In this document: positions 7,763-16,166 of the stretch, in pieces
Position numbering within the stretch: position 1 is the first letter of the stretch
How the letters are laid out: every line of letters starts with the position of its first letter
Source of the DNA: JBDTDV01 sp039922875
Lineage (GTDB): Bacteria; Actinomycetota; Actinomycetes; Actinomycetales; Microbacteriaceae
Direction: 5' to 3'
DNA length: 51,331 nucleotides
Assembly: GCA_039922875.1 (NCBI GenBank)
Contig: JBDTDV010000052.1
Span: forward strand, 1-51,331
The notes under the pieces: model-generated
What the model was told of the DNA's origin: nothing
What the model saw: the letters and a program-made list of their open reading frames with translations, nothing else
Databases searched by the model: none
Made by a program: the position numbers and the translations under genes

Positions 7763-9181
7763 ATGTCGTTGAGCAAAACCTTAACCCGCCCGCTGCGCTT
7801 CGTCCCTCGGAGCAGTCGACATCTCGTCGACGAGGTACCGCCAACTCCGCGTCTGATCACGCTCGGCATCCAGCACCTCGTGATCATGTACGCCGGCGCG
7901 GTCGCCGTGCCGTTGATCGTCGGCGACGCGCTGAAGCTGCCGACCTCCACGATCGCCCTGTTGGTCAGCGCTGACCTGCTTGTCTCGGGCATCTTCACCG
8001 TGGTCCAGTCGGTCGGCGTCGGCAAGATCCTCGGTGTACGCCTACCGGTGGTCACCGGCGCCACCTTCACCGTCCTCACCCCGATGATCATCATCGCGCA
8101 GCAGTACGGGATGCAAGCCGTGTATGGCGCCATGATCGTCTCGGGCGTCTTCGGTGTGCTGATCGCCAAGCCGTTCGCGATGTTGATCCGGTTCTTCCCG
8201 CCTCTGGTTGCCGGCACCGTGATCATGATCATCGGCCTTTCCCTGATCGGCGCGGACGTCAGCCTCATCGCGGGTGGCGACCCGACCGCGAAGGGTTACG
8301 CGGGCTTGCCAGGCATCACGCTGGCCGCGATCGTCGTGCTGCTGATCATTCTCATCACGCGGTTCTTCAGGGGCTTCATCGGCCAGATCGCCGTGCTGCT
8401 CGCGATCGTGATCGGGACACTCCTCGCCTGGCCGATGGGTATGGCGGATTTCTCGGCCGTCGGTAACGCAGGCTGGACCGGATTCAGCGGATTCCTGTTC
8501 TTCGGACCGCCGAAGTTCGAGGCCGCGGCGATCATCTCGATGTGTATCGTCATCCTCGTCACCTTCACAGAGTCGACGGCAGACATGATTGCCGTTGCCG
8601 AGATCGTTGACAAGAAACTGACACCGAACGACCTGGCGCGTGGCTTGGCCACCGACGGATTATCGGCACTCTTCGGTGGCTTCATGAATTCATTCCCCGA
8701 CACCTCATTCGCCGAAAACGTCGGTTTGGTGGAGATGACCAAGGTCCGCAGTCGTTGGGTCGTGGCCGTTTGTGGCGCTCTCCTGATCCTGATGGGGTTC
8801 ATCCCCAAGCTCGGAGTCGTCGTCGCCAGCCTGCCGAGCCCGGTGATCGGCGGTGCAGCCACCGTGATGTTCGCTATGGTGGCCGCGGTCGGCATCCGCA
8901 CGCTGCACAAGGCTTCTTTCCACAACAACCAGAACATGCTTATCGTCGCGGTCTCACTGTCGATCGGCATGATCCCGACCGTGGCACCGCACTTCTACCA
9001 GAACTTCCCCAACGAGTTCCAGGTCATCTTCGGTTCGGGCATCACGGCAACGGTGATCGTCGTGTTCATCCTGAACCTGGTGTTCAACCACTGGGTTCGG
9101 CACCCGAAAAAGGACTCAACTGCCGAGCTCGGCACGCCGGGCGAGGCGCTGGGCGACGTGACGCCGGAGCTGGAGAACTGA
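7763..9181 (+). CDS. NCS2-family xanthine/urate:cation symporter
   Basis: A 472-residue nucleobase:cation symporter-2 protein with 12-14 hydrophobic segments. It carries the family QH motif in TLGIQHLVIMYAGAVAVPL, the LPVVTGATFT segment and the FPDTSFAENVGLV stretch that contributes to substrate binding. The likely substrate is xanthine or urate, inferred from the neighbouring xanthine dehydrogenase and urate oxidase. The start at 7763 is preferred because GGAGG (7753-7757) lies 5 bases upstream; an upstream GTG at 7727 lies in the operator-like repeat and has no ribosome site. Confidence 0.88.
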   Translation: MSLSKTLTRPLRFVPRSSRHLVDEVPPTPRLITLGIQHLVIMYAGAVAVPLIVGDALKLPTSTIALLVSADLLVSGIFTVVQSVGVGKILGVRLPVVTGATFTVLTPMIIIAQQYGMQAVYGAMIVSGVFGVLIAKPFAMLIRFFPPLVAGTVIMIIGLSLIGADVSLIAGGDPTAKGYAGLPGITLAAIVVLLIILITRFFRGFIGQIAVLLAIVIGTLLAWPMGMADFSAVGNAGWTGFSGFLFFGPPKFEAAAIISMCIVILVTFTESTADMIAVAEIVDKKLTPNDLARGLATDGLSALFGGFMNSFPDTSFAENVGLVEMTKVRSRWVVAVCGALLILMGFIPKLGVVVASLPSPVIGGAATVMFAMVAAVGIRTLHKASFHNNQNMLIVAVSLSIGMIPTVAPHFYQNFPNEFQVIFGSGITATVIVVFILNLVFNHWVRHPKKDSTAELGTPGEALGDVTPELEN

Positions 9182-9200
9182 CCAGTAGGCCACAGCTCGG

Positions 9201-9794
9201 CTAGGTCAGCAGCTCAAGATCGGCAGCGGTGTCCACGTCCGAGCCGTTCGACTGGTCAGAGCAGTCCACGATATCCAGCAGATGCCGGTGCACACGAAGA
9301 AAATCGCGTGCACCGGCATCGCCGGTTGCACTACCGGATGCCTCGACGATCAGCGCGCGGTCGAAGATCAGCGGATGCCCGCGGCGGAGGATGCCGTCGT
9401 CGGCGCGATAGCCGGCTGCGGTTAGCCGCCGGGGTTGGTGCGCGGCGATCAGTCTAGACACCGTCTCGGTGGTGACCCCCGGCTGGTCGACCAGCGCCAC
9501 CAGGGCGTCGCTGCCCGCCTCGACCGCGGCGAGCCCGGTACGGAAGGAGGTACTCATCCCCTGAGCCCAGGCGGTGTTCTGCACCACTTTGTACGCGCGA
9601 AGATCGACCGCCCGGGTGACCAGATCCGAGTATCCGCCGAGTACGACCACGATTTCGGAGCAGCCGCCGCTGCGGAGGACAGCCGCCAGGTGCTCGAGGA
9701 AGGTTTCCCCTCGATACGGCAGCAGCGCCTTGGCCCGCCCGCCGAGCCGACTGCCCGCCCCCGCCGCCAGCAGCACCCCGGTCGTCTCAGCCAT
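9201..9794 (-). CDS. MobA-like NTP transferase (molybdenum cofactor cytidylyltransferase type)
   Basis: A 197-residue nucleotidyltransferase of the MocA/MobA-like group. The N-terminal LLAAGAGSRLGGRAKALLPY is the nucleotide-binding signature and LVDQPGVT carries the metal-binding Asp. Such enzymes add CMP or GMP to molybdopterin. CMP transfer fits the xanthine dehydrogenase family enzyme encoded nearby. I chose the ATG at 9794; the frame extends further as an antisense shadow of the SDR gene. It is the last gene of the NCS1 transporter-SDR unit, with 29 bases between it and the SDR stop. Confidence 0.82.
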   Translation of the reverse strand: MAETTGVLLAAGAGSRLGGRAKALLPYRGETFLEHLAAVLRSGGCSEIVVVLGGYSDLVTRAVDLRAYKVVQNTAWAQGMSTSFRTGLAAVEAGSDALVALVDQPGVTTETVSRLIAAHQPRRLTAAGYRADDGILRRGHPLIFDRALIVEASGSATGDAGARDFLRVHRHLLDIVDCSDQSNGSDVDTAADLELLT

Positions 9795-9823
9795 GAGTAC
9801 AACGTACCCGCGCCGGCTCCGCC

Positions 9824-10621
9824 TCAGCCGCGAGCCGCGAACGGCATGCCGGATGCCGTGATCACCAGAGACAGGACAGTGGCCGAGGCGGGCAGGCCGG
9901 CCATAAAAAGCACCGCATTGGCTGCCTCTTCGACCGGGAAGAGAGGCTCCAGCATCCGTCTCCCGTCCGGTTGCAACGCGCCGATCCCGGTGCCGAGATC
10001 GTGGGTCATCTCGGTCGCGGCGTTGCCGATGTCGATCTGACCACAACTAATACCGAAGGCCCGCCCGTCCAGCTCGATGGATCGGGTCAGGCCGGTCATC
10101 GCGTGCTTCGTCGCGGTGTAGGCGACCGACCGGGGGCGCGGCGAGTAGGCCGATATGGAGCCGTTGTTGATGATCCGCCCGCCGCGGGGCTGCTGCGTCT
10201 TCATCACCCGGACGGCGGCGGCTGCGCAGAGCATGGCCGCTGTGAGGTTCGTCGCGACCACGGTATTCCAGTCTGCGAGTGCGACCTCGTCCACCGCGGC
10301 GGTCGGTCCGAACACCCCAGCGTTGTTGAACAGGATGTCGACCCTCCCCCAGCGATTCACCGCGCCCTGGAACAACCGGTCGACCTGGTCGGCGACCGTC
10401 ACATCGGTGACGAGCACTAAGGCGTTCGGGTGCCCAGCCGCAGTCTCACGCAACGGCTGATCCCGTCTGCCGGCCAGCACCACCCGGTATCCGGCCTGCA
10501 ACATACCCCGAGCCACCGCGCGACCGATCCCGGAGCCGGCCCCGGTTATCACCGCCACCGAGCCGGCCGCGACCGCGGCCGTGGCTGCGGCGCCCGCGGT
10601 TGCGTCGGGTCGGTCGCTCAT
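9824..10621 (-). CDS. SDR-family NAD(P)-dependent oxidoreductase
   Basis: A 265-residue classical short-chain dehydrogenase. The Rossmann motif is TGAGSGIG near residue 26, NNAG follows, and the active site is a Ser followed by YTATK. An Ala-rich N-terminal tail of about 20 residues precedes the domain. The substrate cannot be told from the sequence. Its start overlaps the NCS1 transporter stop by 4 bases (ATGA), so it is co-translated with the transporter and may act on the imported compound or a derivative. Confidence 0.85.
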   Translation of the reverse strand: MSDRPDATAGAAATAAVAAGSVAVITGAGSGIGRAVARGMLQAGYRVVLAGRRDQPLRETAAGHPNALVLVTDVTVADQVDRLFQGAVNRWGRVDILFNNAGVFGPTAAVDEVALADWNTVVATNLTAAMLCAAAAVRVMKTQQPRGGRIINNGSISAYSPRPRSVAYTATKHAMTGLTRSIELDGRAFGISCGQIDIGNAATEMTHDLGTGIGALQPDGRRMLEPLFPVEEAANAVLFMAGLPASATVLSLVITASGMPFAARG

Positions 10622-12093
10622 AGCTCGGACTGCACCCGGCTGCCCTCTGCCGCTTCCTGCGCCGTGGCGTCGGCTATCGCCCGAGCCAGACTGGTGTCAT
10701 TTCGAGAGATGAAGTAGTGCACCGAGCCACCGATGATCGCCCCGATGAACCAAGAGAACGGCGAGAGTGCACCGAACCCGGGCACCAGCGCGAAGATCAC
10801 CGACGGCACCGCCGCGACGATGAAGGAGATTACCGCCTTGTGGTTCCAACCCTTGGTGTAGGTGTAGTGGCCCTGTTCCCGGAACAGGTCCCTGACCAAC
10901 ACCTTCTGCTTGTGCAGGACGTAGTAGTCGATCATGATGATGCCGAACAACGGTCCGAGCAGTGCGCCGAGTCCGCCGAGGAACAAGTTGATCACCACGG
11001 GGCTGTTAAAGAGGTTCCAGGGGGTGATCAGCAAGGCGATGATCGCGCTGATCAGCCCGCCACGCTTGAAATCGATCTTCGACGGCCACGCGTTCGCCAG
11101 GTCATATGCCGGCGAGACGAAGTTGGCCACGACGTTGATACCGAGCGTTGCCACCGCGAAGGTGATCGCGCCGAGCAAGAGCACCCAGATGTTGTCGATT
11201 CGGCCGACCACCTCGACCGGGTCGTAAATGTGCTCCCCATAAATCTGAAAGGTACCGGCGGTCACCACTACCGAGACCACCGAAAACGCGATGAAGTTTA
11301 CCGGGAGACCCCACAGATTCGCCTTGGTCACTGCCTTCTTCGACGGTGCGAATCGAGAGAAGTCACAGAAATTCAACAGCAGCGTCGAGAAGTACGCAAC
11401 GGTCAACGCGATCGCGGCGAAGAACGCGTGCCACACTCCCCACTGCGCCTTGCCACCGGGCAGATCCAGCGAGATGTTCCAACCGGCGTTGATCAGAATG
11501 TACAGCACGAGCAACGCCATCACACCCCAAACCGCGGGGCCGGCCCAGTCCTGAAACTTCCGGATCGTCTCCATGCCGTTGCGCAGCAGCAACAACTGCA
11601 AGGACCACATCAAGAGGAACGCCAGCCAACCGAGCGTGGATTCGCCGAGGAAGTCGTTCTTGGTCAGCCCCTCCAGATCCGGCCAGATCTTCAGCGCGAT
11701 GATGATCACCGCCCGGGAGGCAAGCCAGGTCTGGATGCCGTACCATGCGATCGCCACGATCGCGCGGATCAACGCGGGCAAGTTGGCGCCGAACGTGCCG
11801 AAGGATACCCGGGCCAGCACCGGGTAGGGCACTCCGGTCTTCTGCCCGGCGTACCCGGAGAGGTTCATCAGGAAGAAGACCACGATGATCCCAACGACCA
11901 GCGCGAGGAACACTTGCCAGGCACCGATGCCGAGCGCGAACAGGCCGGCGGCGAATGTGTAACCGCCTAGAGAGTGAATGTCGGACATCCACATGGCGAA
12001 AAGCGAGTAGAAGCCCCACTTGCGGTGTTCTGCCGGGGCGAGGTCATCGTTGTACAGCCGGTGGCTTACCCCATCCGGAATTTCAATCGACAT
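10618..12093 (-). CDS. NCS1-family nucleobase/allantoin transporter 1
   Basis: A 491-residue nucleobase:cation symporter-1 protein with about 12 membrane spans. Family features include the N-terminal SHRLYNDDLAP, AWYGIQTWLASRA in the substrate site, NFCDFSRFAPS and TPWNLFNSP. The family transports uracil, allantoin, hydantoins and cytosine; the exact substrate is unknown. The ATG at 12093 is preceded by AGAAGG. The gene heads the transporter-SDR-MobA-like unit and is divergent from the LacI regulator, with a LacI-type site in the shared region. It is a paralogue of the transporter at 25.8-27.3 kb. Confidence 0.87.
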   Translation of the reverse strand: MSIEIPDGVSHRLYNDDLAPAEHRKWGFYSLFAMWMSDIHSLGGYTFAAGLFALGIGAWQVFLALVVGIIVVFFLMNLSGYAGQKTGVPYPVLARVSFGTFGANLPALIRAIVAIAWYGIQTWLASRAVIIIALKIWPDLEGLTKNDFLGESTLGWLAFLLMWSLQLLLLRNGMETIRKFQDWAGPAVWGVMALLVLYILINAGWNISLDLPGGKAQWGVWHAFFAAIALTVAYFSTLLLNFCDFSRFAPSKKAVTKANLWGLPVNFIAFSVVSVVVTAGTFQIYGEHIYDPVEVVGRIDNIWVLLLGAITFAVATLGINVVANFVSPAYDLANAWPSKIDFKRGGLISAIIALLITPWNLFNSPVVINLFLGGLGALLGPLFGIIMIDYYVLHKQKVLVRDLFREQGHYTYTKGWNHKAVISFIVAAVPSVIFALVPGFGALSPFSWFIGAIIGGSVHYFISRNDTSLARAIADATAQEAAEGSRVQSEL

Positions 12094-12370
12094 GTCGTTC
12101 ACCTTCTGTTGTTCGGCGACTGCCGACAGCGGCCAGCCGATTATTGTCTTCGGTCGTTGCGGCGCGACTGTGCGCACCGTCGACGTGGTCGCGCCAAGCC
12201 GAACCAACGTCCAGCCCGGTCATGCGCCGGCCACCCAGGCGAATCACTTCGGCCCGATCCCGCCGCACCGTAAGCCCGGCCTGGCGCAGAATAGTGCTGA
12301 CATGACGGCTCCAGCCAATCGTCCTTGAGTAGGGAGTTTCCGTATCGTAGAAGTGTATTTCTGGATTATG

Positions 12371-12400
12371 AATATATTCCTCTGACTCCTGCGGTGTCAA
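12371..12400 (-). promoter_or_regulatory. Promoter of the NCS1 transporter 1 unit
   Basis: On the minus strand, TTGACA (12395-12400) is a perfect -35 and TATATT (12371-12376) lies 18 bases downstream as the -10. Confidence 0.55.
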
Positions 12401-12419
12401 GTGACAATTCTGATGGTGC

Positions 12420-12433
12420 TGCAATCGATTGTC
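12420..12433. promoter_or_regulatory. LacI-type operator TGCAATCGATTGTC
   Basis: The core CAATCGATTG is a perfect palindrome matching the LacI-family pattern CAANCGNTTG. It lies about 107 bases before the LacI gene and 20 bases upstream of the divergent promoter -35. It differs in one base from the site at 13623-13636. Autoregulation by the neighbouring LacI protein is the natural inference. Confidence 0.6.
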
Positions 12434-12539
12434 TACCCGGCTGTTCTGTCGCCGCGGTACAGCGCTCGCAGACTATGGCCAACGGTAGGATTACCACGTT
12501 CCTATTCCCTGCGAGAGATCCTCGACGATTGAGGTGGCC

Positions 12540-13583
12540 ATGAGTAGTGCGAAGAGCCGCCCGGTGACGCTACGGATGCTGGCCGACACGCTTGGCTTGC
12601 ATGTCTCGACCGTTTCGCGCGTGCTCAATTCTCCGGGCGTGGATGTGGAGCGCTGGGCCGCCACCGGCACGGTGGCCCGCATCCGCGATCTGGCCAAGCA
12701 GCTTGATTACCATCCGAATCCGCACGCGGCAAGTCTGCGCACCGCGCGTTCGTCGCTCGTCGGGGTGATCGTCCCACGGTTGCAGGACTTCGTTCTCGCG
12801 ACCATCTATGAGGGCATCGAAGAGGCTGCGATCGAGAACGGCTTCTCAACCTTCGTGACGAATTCTATGGACCGACCCGAGAATCAACGGATCCGGACGC
12901 AGATGATGCTCGAACGGCGCGTCGACGGGATGATCTTCGGCGATGCCCATATCGGCGAGGAGTTCCTCGACGACCTGGCTGAGCGCAACGTCCCTTTCGT
13001 CCTGGTCAGCCGGGGCTCGCCGAACCACCCATCGGTGACCGGCGACGACTACCTGGGCGGCCGGCTGGTCGCCGAGCACCTGCTCGCCACCGGGCGCACG
13101 GATGTCGCGATCCTCGGCGGCCCACGGTTTGCCTCGACGTTCCAGAATCGCGTCAGGGGGGCGATCGATGTGTTTCACGCCGCGGGCATCCAGCTGCCCG
13201 AGCATCGCATCGTCTACGGGGATCTCGATTCCAGAGGCGGTCGCGCGGCGACCGAGGAGGTGCTGGCCACCGGGCCGGTTCCCGAGGCGATCTTCGCGAC
13301 CAACGATTTCTCGGCAATCGGCGCCTTCGGCGTCCTGCGCGATCACGAGCTCACCGTTCCGACCGACGTCGCGTTGGTCGGGTTCAACGACACACCGCTG
13401 GCCGCCGAACTGCCGGTATCGCTGACCACGGTTCGCTCCCCGATGCACACGATGGGCCGTCGGGCACTGGAATTGCTGCTCGAGGTGCTACGCGGAAACC
13501 CGGTCACCTCCGAGACGCTGCGTCCCGAACTCGTGGTGCGCGCCTCCACCGGCGGCAGCAGCGTCGGGCGATCTGCGCGCTGA
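12540..13583 (+). CDS. LacI-family transcriptional regulator
   Basis: A 347-residue repressor. The N-terminal helix-turn-helix reads TLRMLADTLGLHVSTVSRVL, followed by the hinge region ending in YHPNPHAASLRTARS, then a periplasmic-binding-protein-like effector domain. Its position between an NCS1 transporter and a hydantoinase operon suggests it senses a hydantoin, ureide or pyrimidine. ATG at 12540 is chosen because GAGG lies 5 bases upstream; a GTG two codons earlier overlaps that site. LacI-type palindromes before its own gene and before neighbouring catabolic units support a local regulon. Confidence 0.88.
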   Translation: MSSAKSRPVTLRMLADTLGLHVSTVSRVLNSPGVDVERWAATGTVARIRDLAKQLDYHPNPHAASLRTARSSLVGVIVPRLQDFVLATIYEGIEEAAIENGFSTFVTNSMDRPENQRIRTQMMLERRVDGMIFGDAHIGEEFLDDLAERNVPFVLVSRGSPNHPSVTGDDYLGGRLVAEHLLATGRTDVAILGGPRFASTFQNRVRGAIDVFHAAGIQLPEHRIVYGDLDSRGGRAATEEVLATGPVPEAIFATNDFSAIGAFGVLRDHELTVPTDVALVGFNDTPLAAELPVSLTTVRSPMHTMGRRALELLLEVLRGNPVTSETLRPELVVRASTGGSSVGRSAR

Positions 13584-13590
13584 ATTCCGA

Positions 13591-13619
13591 TTGACCTCCA
13601 CCGGGTCTCGTGAGACTAT
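13591..13619 (+). promoter_or_regulatory. Candidate promoter of the hydantoinase 1 operon
   Basis: TTGACC (13591-13596) with GACTAT (13614-13619), spacing 17. A perfect inverted repeat GTCTC-GT-GAGAC (13605-13616) lies in the spacer and overlaps the -10. Confidence 0.4.
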
Positions 13620-13622
13620 CTA

Positions 13623-13636
13623 TGCAATCGTTTGTC
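13623..13636. promoter_or_regulatory. LacI-type operator TGCAATCGTTTGTC before hydantoinase 1
   Basis: The core CAATCGTTTG matches CAANCGNTTG, and 13 of 14 bases equal the site upstream of lacI (12420-12433). It lies just after the candidate -10, where a repressor would block initiation. Confidence 0.6.
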
Positions 13637-13682
13637 CTCGCAGATCTTTCGTCATCACATCGAGCCAGAAGGAACCAAACAA

Positions 13683-15065
13683 TTGCCCTATCTCATCCTT
13701 GCCGGCGGCCGCGTCGTGAACAGCGGCGGTCAAACGGACGCTGATGTCCTGATCAAAGACGGAAAGGTGGAGGCGATCGGAGACTTCTCGGCGCTGCACA
13801 TCGACGGCGCCCTGCGCGTGGATTGCACCGATCGCCTGCTGATGCCAGGTGGTGTAGACGTGCACACCCACATCGACTCGCCCATGATGGGCACTACCAC
13901 CGCTGACGACTTCGAGAGCGGCACCCGCGCCGCGGCCTGCGGCGGCACCACGACGATCGTGGACTTCGCCATGCAGACCGCCGGCAGCACGCTGCTGGAT
14001 TCTCTGGAGAAGCATCATCAAAAAGCACAGGGCAAAGCCGTGATCGACTACGGGTTCCACATGTGCATCACGGATCTTTATGACGGCGCCACCGACGAGT
14101 TCGCCGACATCATGAAGTCCGGCGTGACCAGCTTCAAGGTCTTCATGGCCTACCGCGGCACCCTGATGCTGCACGATGGCGAACTCTTCAACGTGCTCCG
14201 CGAATCCAGTCATGTCGGCGGGCAGGTCTGCGTACATGCCGAGAACGGTGACGTCATCGACCGTCTGGCGGCCGATCTGGTTGCGGCTGGTAAGACCGGG
14301 CCGGGTTACCACGAAGTCTCCCGGCCGCCGTCGACCGAGGTCGAGGCCGTCGAGCGGGCGATCCGCATTTCCCGGATGGCGGATGCGCCGATCTATTTCG
14401 TGCACCTGTCGACCGAGGGCGCGGTCGAGGCGGTCGCCGCCGCACAATCGAACGAATGGGCGGTCGCCGGCGAGACCTGCACCCACTATCTGACCCTGGA
14501 TCGGGCGCTGTACGATCAGCCCGGCTTTGAGGCGGCCAAGGTCGTGCTCACCCCTCCGTTGCGCTCCGAGAAGCACCGCACCGCACTGTGGCGCGGCCTG
14601 CGCACCGGAACCCTGAGCGTGGTCAGCTCCGACCACTGCCCGTTCTGCTTCGCAGAGAAGAAGCGGCTCGGCGGCGATGATTTCCGCTCGATCCCCAACG
14701 GCGGCCCCGGCGTCGAGCACCGCATGTCGATGATCTACGGTGAAGGCGTTCGCCAGGACAGGATCAGTCTGGAGAAGTTCGTCGATCTCACCTCGACCGC
14801 GCCGGCCAAACAGTTCGGGCTGTTCCCGAAGAAGGGCGCCATCGCTCCCGGCTCGGATGCCGACATCGTGGTCTTCGACCCCAATGGTGAAACCACCATC
14901 AGCGCAGCGACCCAGAACCAGGCGATGGACTACACCCCATACGAGGGCTGGACTCTACCGGGTGCGATTGCGGCGGTGTACTCCCGCGGCGACCTTGTCG
15001 CCGAGTACGGCACGTTCGTCGGGGCCGCGGGACGCGGCCAGTTCGTCAAGCGCGCGACACTCTAA
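13683..15065 (+). CDS. hydA: D-hydantoinase / dihydropyrimidinase, copy 1
   Basis: A 460-residue cyclic amidohydrolase opening hydantoins or dihydropyrimidines to N-carbamoyl amino acids. Metal ligands appear as DVHTH (His61, His63); SFKVFMAYRG holds the lysine (Lys152) that is carbamylated in this family; VHAENG, VHLST and SSDHCPF follow. I place the start at a TTG (13683): AAGGA ends 9 bases before it and the domain begins there. The longer frame from 13632 would start inside the operator. It is followed 25 bases later by a D-carbamoylase, so hydantoinase rather than pyrimidine activity is likely. Confidence 0.87.
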   Translation: MPYLILAGGRVVNSGGQTDADVLIKDGKVEAIGDFSALHIDGALRVDCTDRLLMPGGVDVHTHIDSPMMGTTTADDFESGTRAAACGGTTTIVDFAMQTAGSTLLDSLEKHHQKAQGKAVIDYGFHMCITDLYDGATDEFADIMKSGVTSFKVFMAYRGTLMLHDGELFNVLRESSHVGGQVCVHAENGDVIDRLAADLVAAGKTGPGYHEVSRPPSTEVEAVERAIRISRMADAPIYFVHLSTEGAVEAVAAAQSNEWAVAGETCTHYLTLDRALYDQPGFEAAKVVLTPPLRSEKHRTALWRGLRTGTLSVVSSDHCPFCFAEKKRLGGDDFRSIPNGGPGVEHRMSMIYGEGVRQDRISLEKFVDLTSTAPAKQFGLFPKKGAIAPGSDADIVVFDPNGETTISAATQNQAMDYTPYEGWTLPGAIAAVYSRGDLVAEYGTFVGAAGRGQFVKRATL

Positions 15066-15090
15066 GGCAACCAAAGGCAGGGTATTCACA

Positions 15091-16041
15091 ATGGCACACA
15101 ATCGAAATCTGGGCTTGGCCGTCGCACAGGTCGGTGGGATCAATCTGGACGACTCCCGCGCGAGCGTGGTTCAGCGTTTGATCGAGATGATGAAAGAGGC
15201 ATCCTCGCGGGGCGCTCGCTTCGTCGTCTATCCCGAGCTCACCCTGACCACGTTCTTTCCGCGCTACTGGTTCGATGATCAGGCCACCGTTGACCGGTAC
15301 TTCGAAAAGTCGATGCCCAATGACGACGTCGCGCCGTTGTTCGATTGCGCCCGTGAGCTCGAGATGGGCTTCTACCTCGGCTACGCCGAACTCACCCCGG
15401 ACGGGCGACACTACAACACCTCTATCGTGGTGAACCAGGATGCTGAAATCGTCGGGAAGTACCGCAAGATCCACCTACCCGGCCACTCGGAGTTCGCGCC
15501 GAATGTTCCCGCCCAGCACTTGGAGAAGAAGTACTTCGACGTCGGCAACCTCGGCTTCGGGGTCTTCGACGCGATGGACGCCAAAGTGGGGATGGCGATC
15601 TGCAATGACCGGCGATGGCCTGAGGTGTACCGGGTACTGGCGCTGCAGAGCGCCGAGCTGGTGGTCCTGGGCTACAACACCCCGACCGAGGTGCCGGGCT
15701 GGCAGGAAGAAGCCCACGCAAAGATGTTCACCCATCTGCTCTCCCTGCAGGCCGGCGCGTATCAGAACTCGGTCTGGGTCGCCGCCGCCGCGAAGTCCGG
15801 CAGCGAAGACGGCAACCACATGATCGGCGGTTCGGCCATCGTCGCGCCGTCCGGCGAAATCGTGGTCAAGTCCTTCACCGAAGAGGACGAGGTGATCGTG
15901 GCCGCCATCGATCTGGACCTGGGTGAGCGATACCGGCAGAGCGTGTTCAACTTCGCCGAGCATCGTCGTCCGGAGCACTACTCGCTGATCGTGGAGCGTA
16001 CCGGCCGGGGGAACCCGCTACCGGTACCGGCCGGTCGCTGA
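15091..16041 (+). CDS. N-carbamoyl-D-amino acid hydrolase (nitrilase superfamily)
   Basis: A 316-residue nitrilase-fold amidohydrolase. The Glu-Lys-Cys triad is Glu49 (YPELTLTTFFPR), Lys126 (KYRKIHLPGH) and Cys171 (AICNDRRWPE). The TTFFPR, LPGH, HLEKKYF and CNDRRWPE segments closely match the Agrobacterium D-carbamoylase as I remember it, so D-stereospecific hydrolysis of N-carbamoyl-D-amino acids is the best call. It pairs with hydantoinase 1, forming the classical two-step route from hydantoins to D-amino acids. The frame extends upstream only as an antisense-like shadow within hydA; ATG at 15091 has a purine-rich site upstream. Confidence 0.88.
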   Translation: MAHNRNLGLAVAQVGGINLDDSRASVVQRLIEMMKEASSRGARFVVYPELTLTTFFPRYWFDDQATVDRYFEKSMPNDDVAPLFDCARELEMGFYLGYAELTPDGRHYNTSIVVNQDAEIVGKYRKIHLPGHSEFAPNVPAQHLEKKYFDVGNLGFGVFDAMDAKVGMAICNDRRWPEVYRVLALQSAELVVLGYNTPTEVPGWQEEAHAKMFTHLLSLQAGAYQNSVWVAAAAKSGSEDGNHMIGGSAIVAPSGEIVVKSFTEEDEVIVAAIDLDLGERYRQSVFNFAEHRRPEHYSLIVERTGRGNPLPVPAGR

Positions 16042-16054
16042 CGGTATAGTCTGA

Positions 16055-16084
16055 ATCCGGACCACCGGTTCGCATTTACCGGAT
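16055..16084 (+). terminator. Weak hairpin after the D-carbamoylase gene
   Basis: Arms ATCCGG and CCGGAT lie 14-43 bases after the stop, with an 18-base loop and no T-run. This may be a weak terminator between the hydantoinase operon and the F420-0 transporter genes. Confidence 0.25.
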
Positions 16085-16166
16085 GTGCTGGCCCCGAGTT
16101 GGGAAGCAGGTCACCTCAGCGCACGCTGTCGGATCCTGATCATTCTCTGCCCACTCCCGAGGTTTC

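Larger units (their letters stand above)
12094..12539. other. Divergent control region between NCS1 transporter 1 and the LacI regulator
   Basis: It holds a good minus-strand promoter, an AT-rich palindrome GAATATATTC (12370-12379) overlapping its -10, and a LacI-type operator (12420-12433). If that promoter is used, the transporter mRNA has a leader of about 270 bases. A 113-codon minus frame here is not called as a gene. Confidence 0.6.

Noticed and set aside
10717..11970. Plus-strand open frame of 417 codons opposite the NCS1 transporter
   Set aside because: His/Arg/Asp/Gln-rich composition typical of the antisense of a membrane protein gene; the transporter on the other strand has clear family motifs.
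12083..12424. Minus-strand open frame of 113 codons upstream of NCS1 transporter 1
   Set aside because: It runs through the transporter leader and into its first codons in another frame, has no ribosome site and resembles no family; it is recorded as part of the control region.
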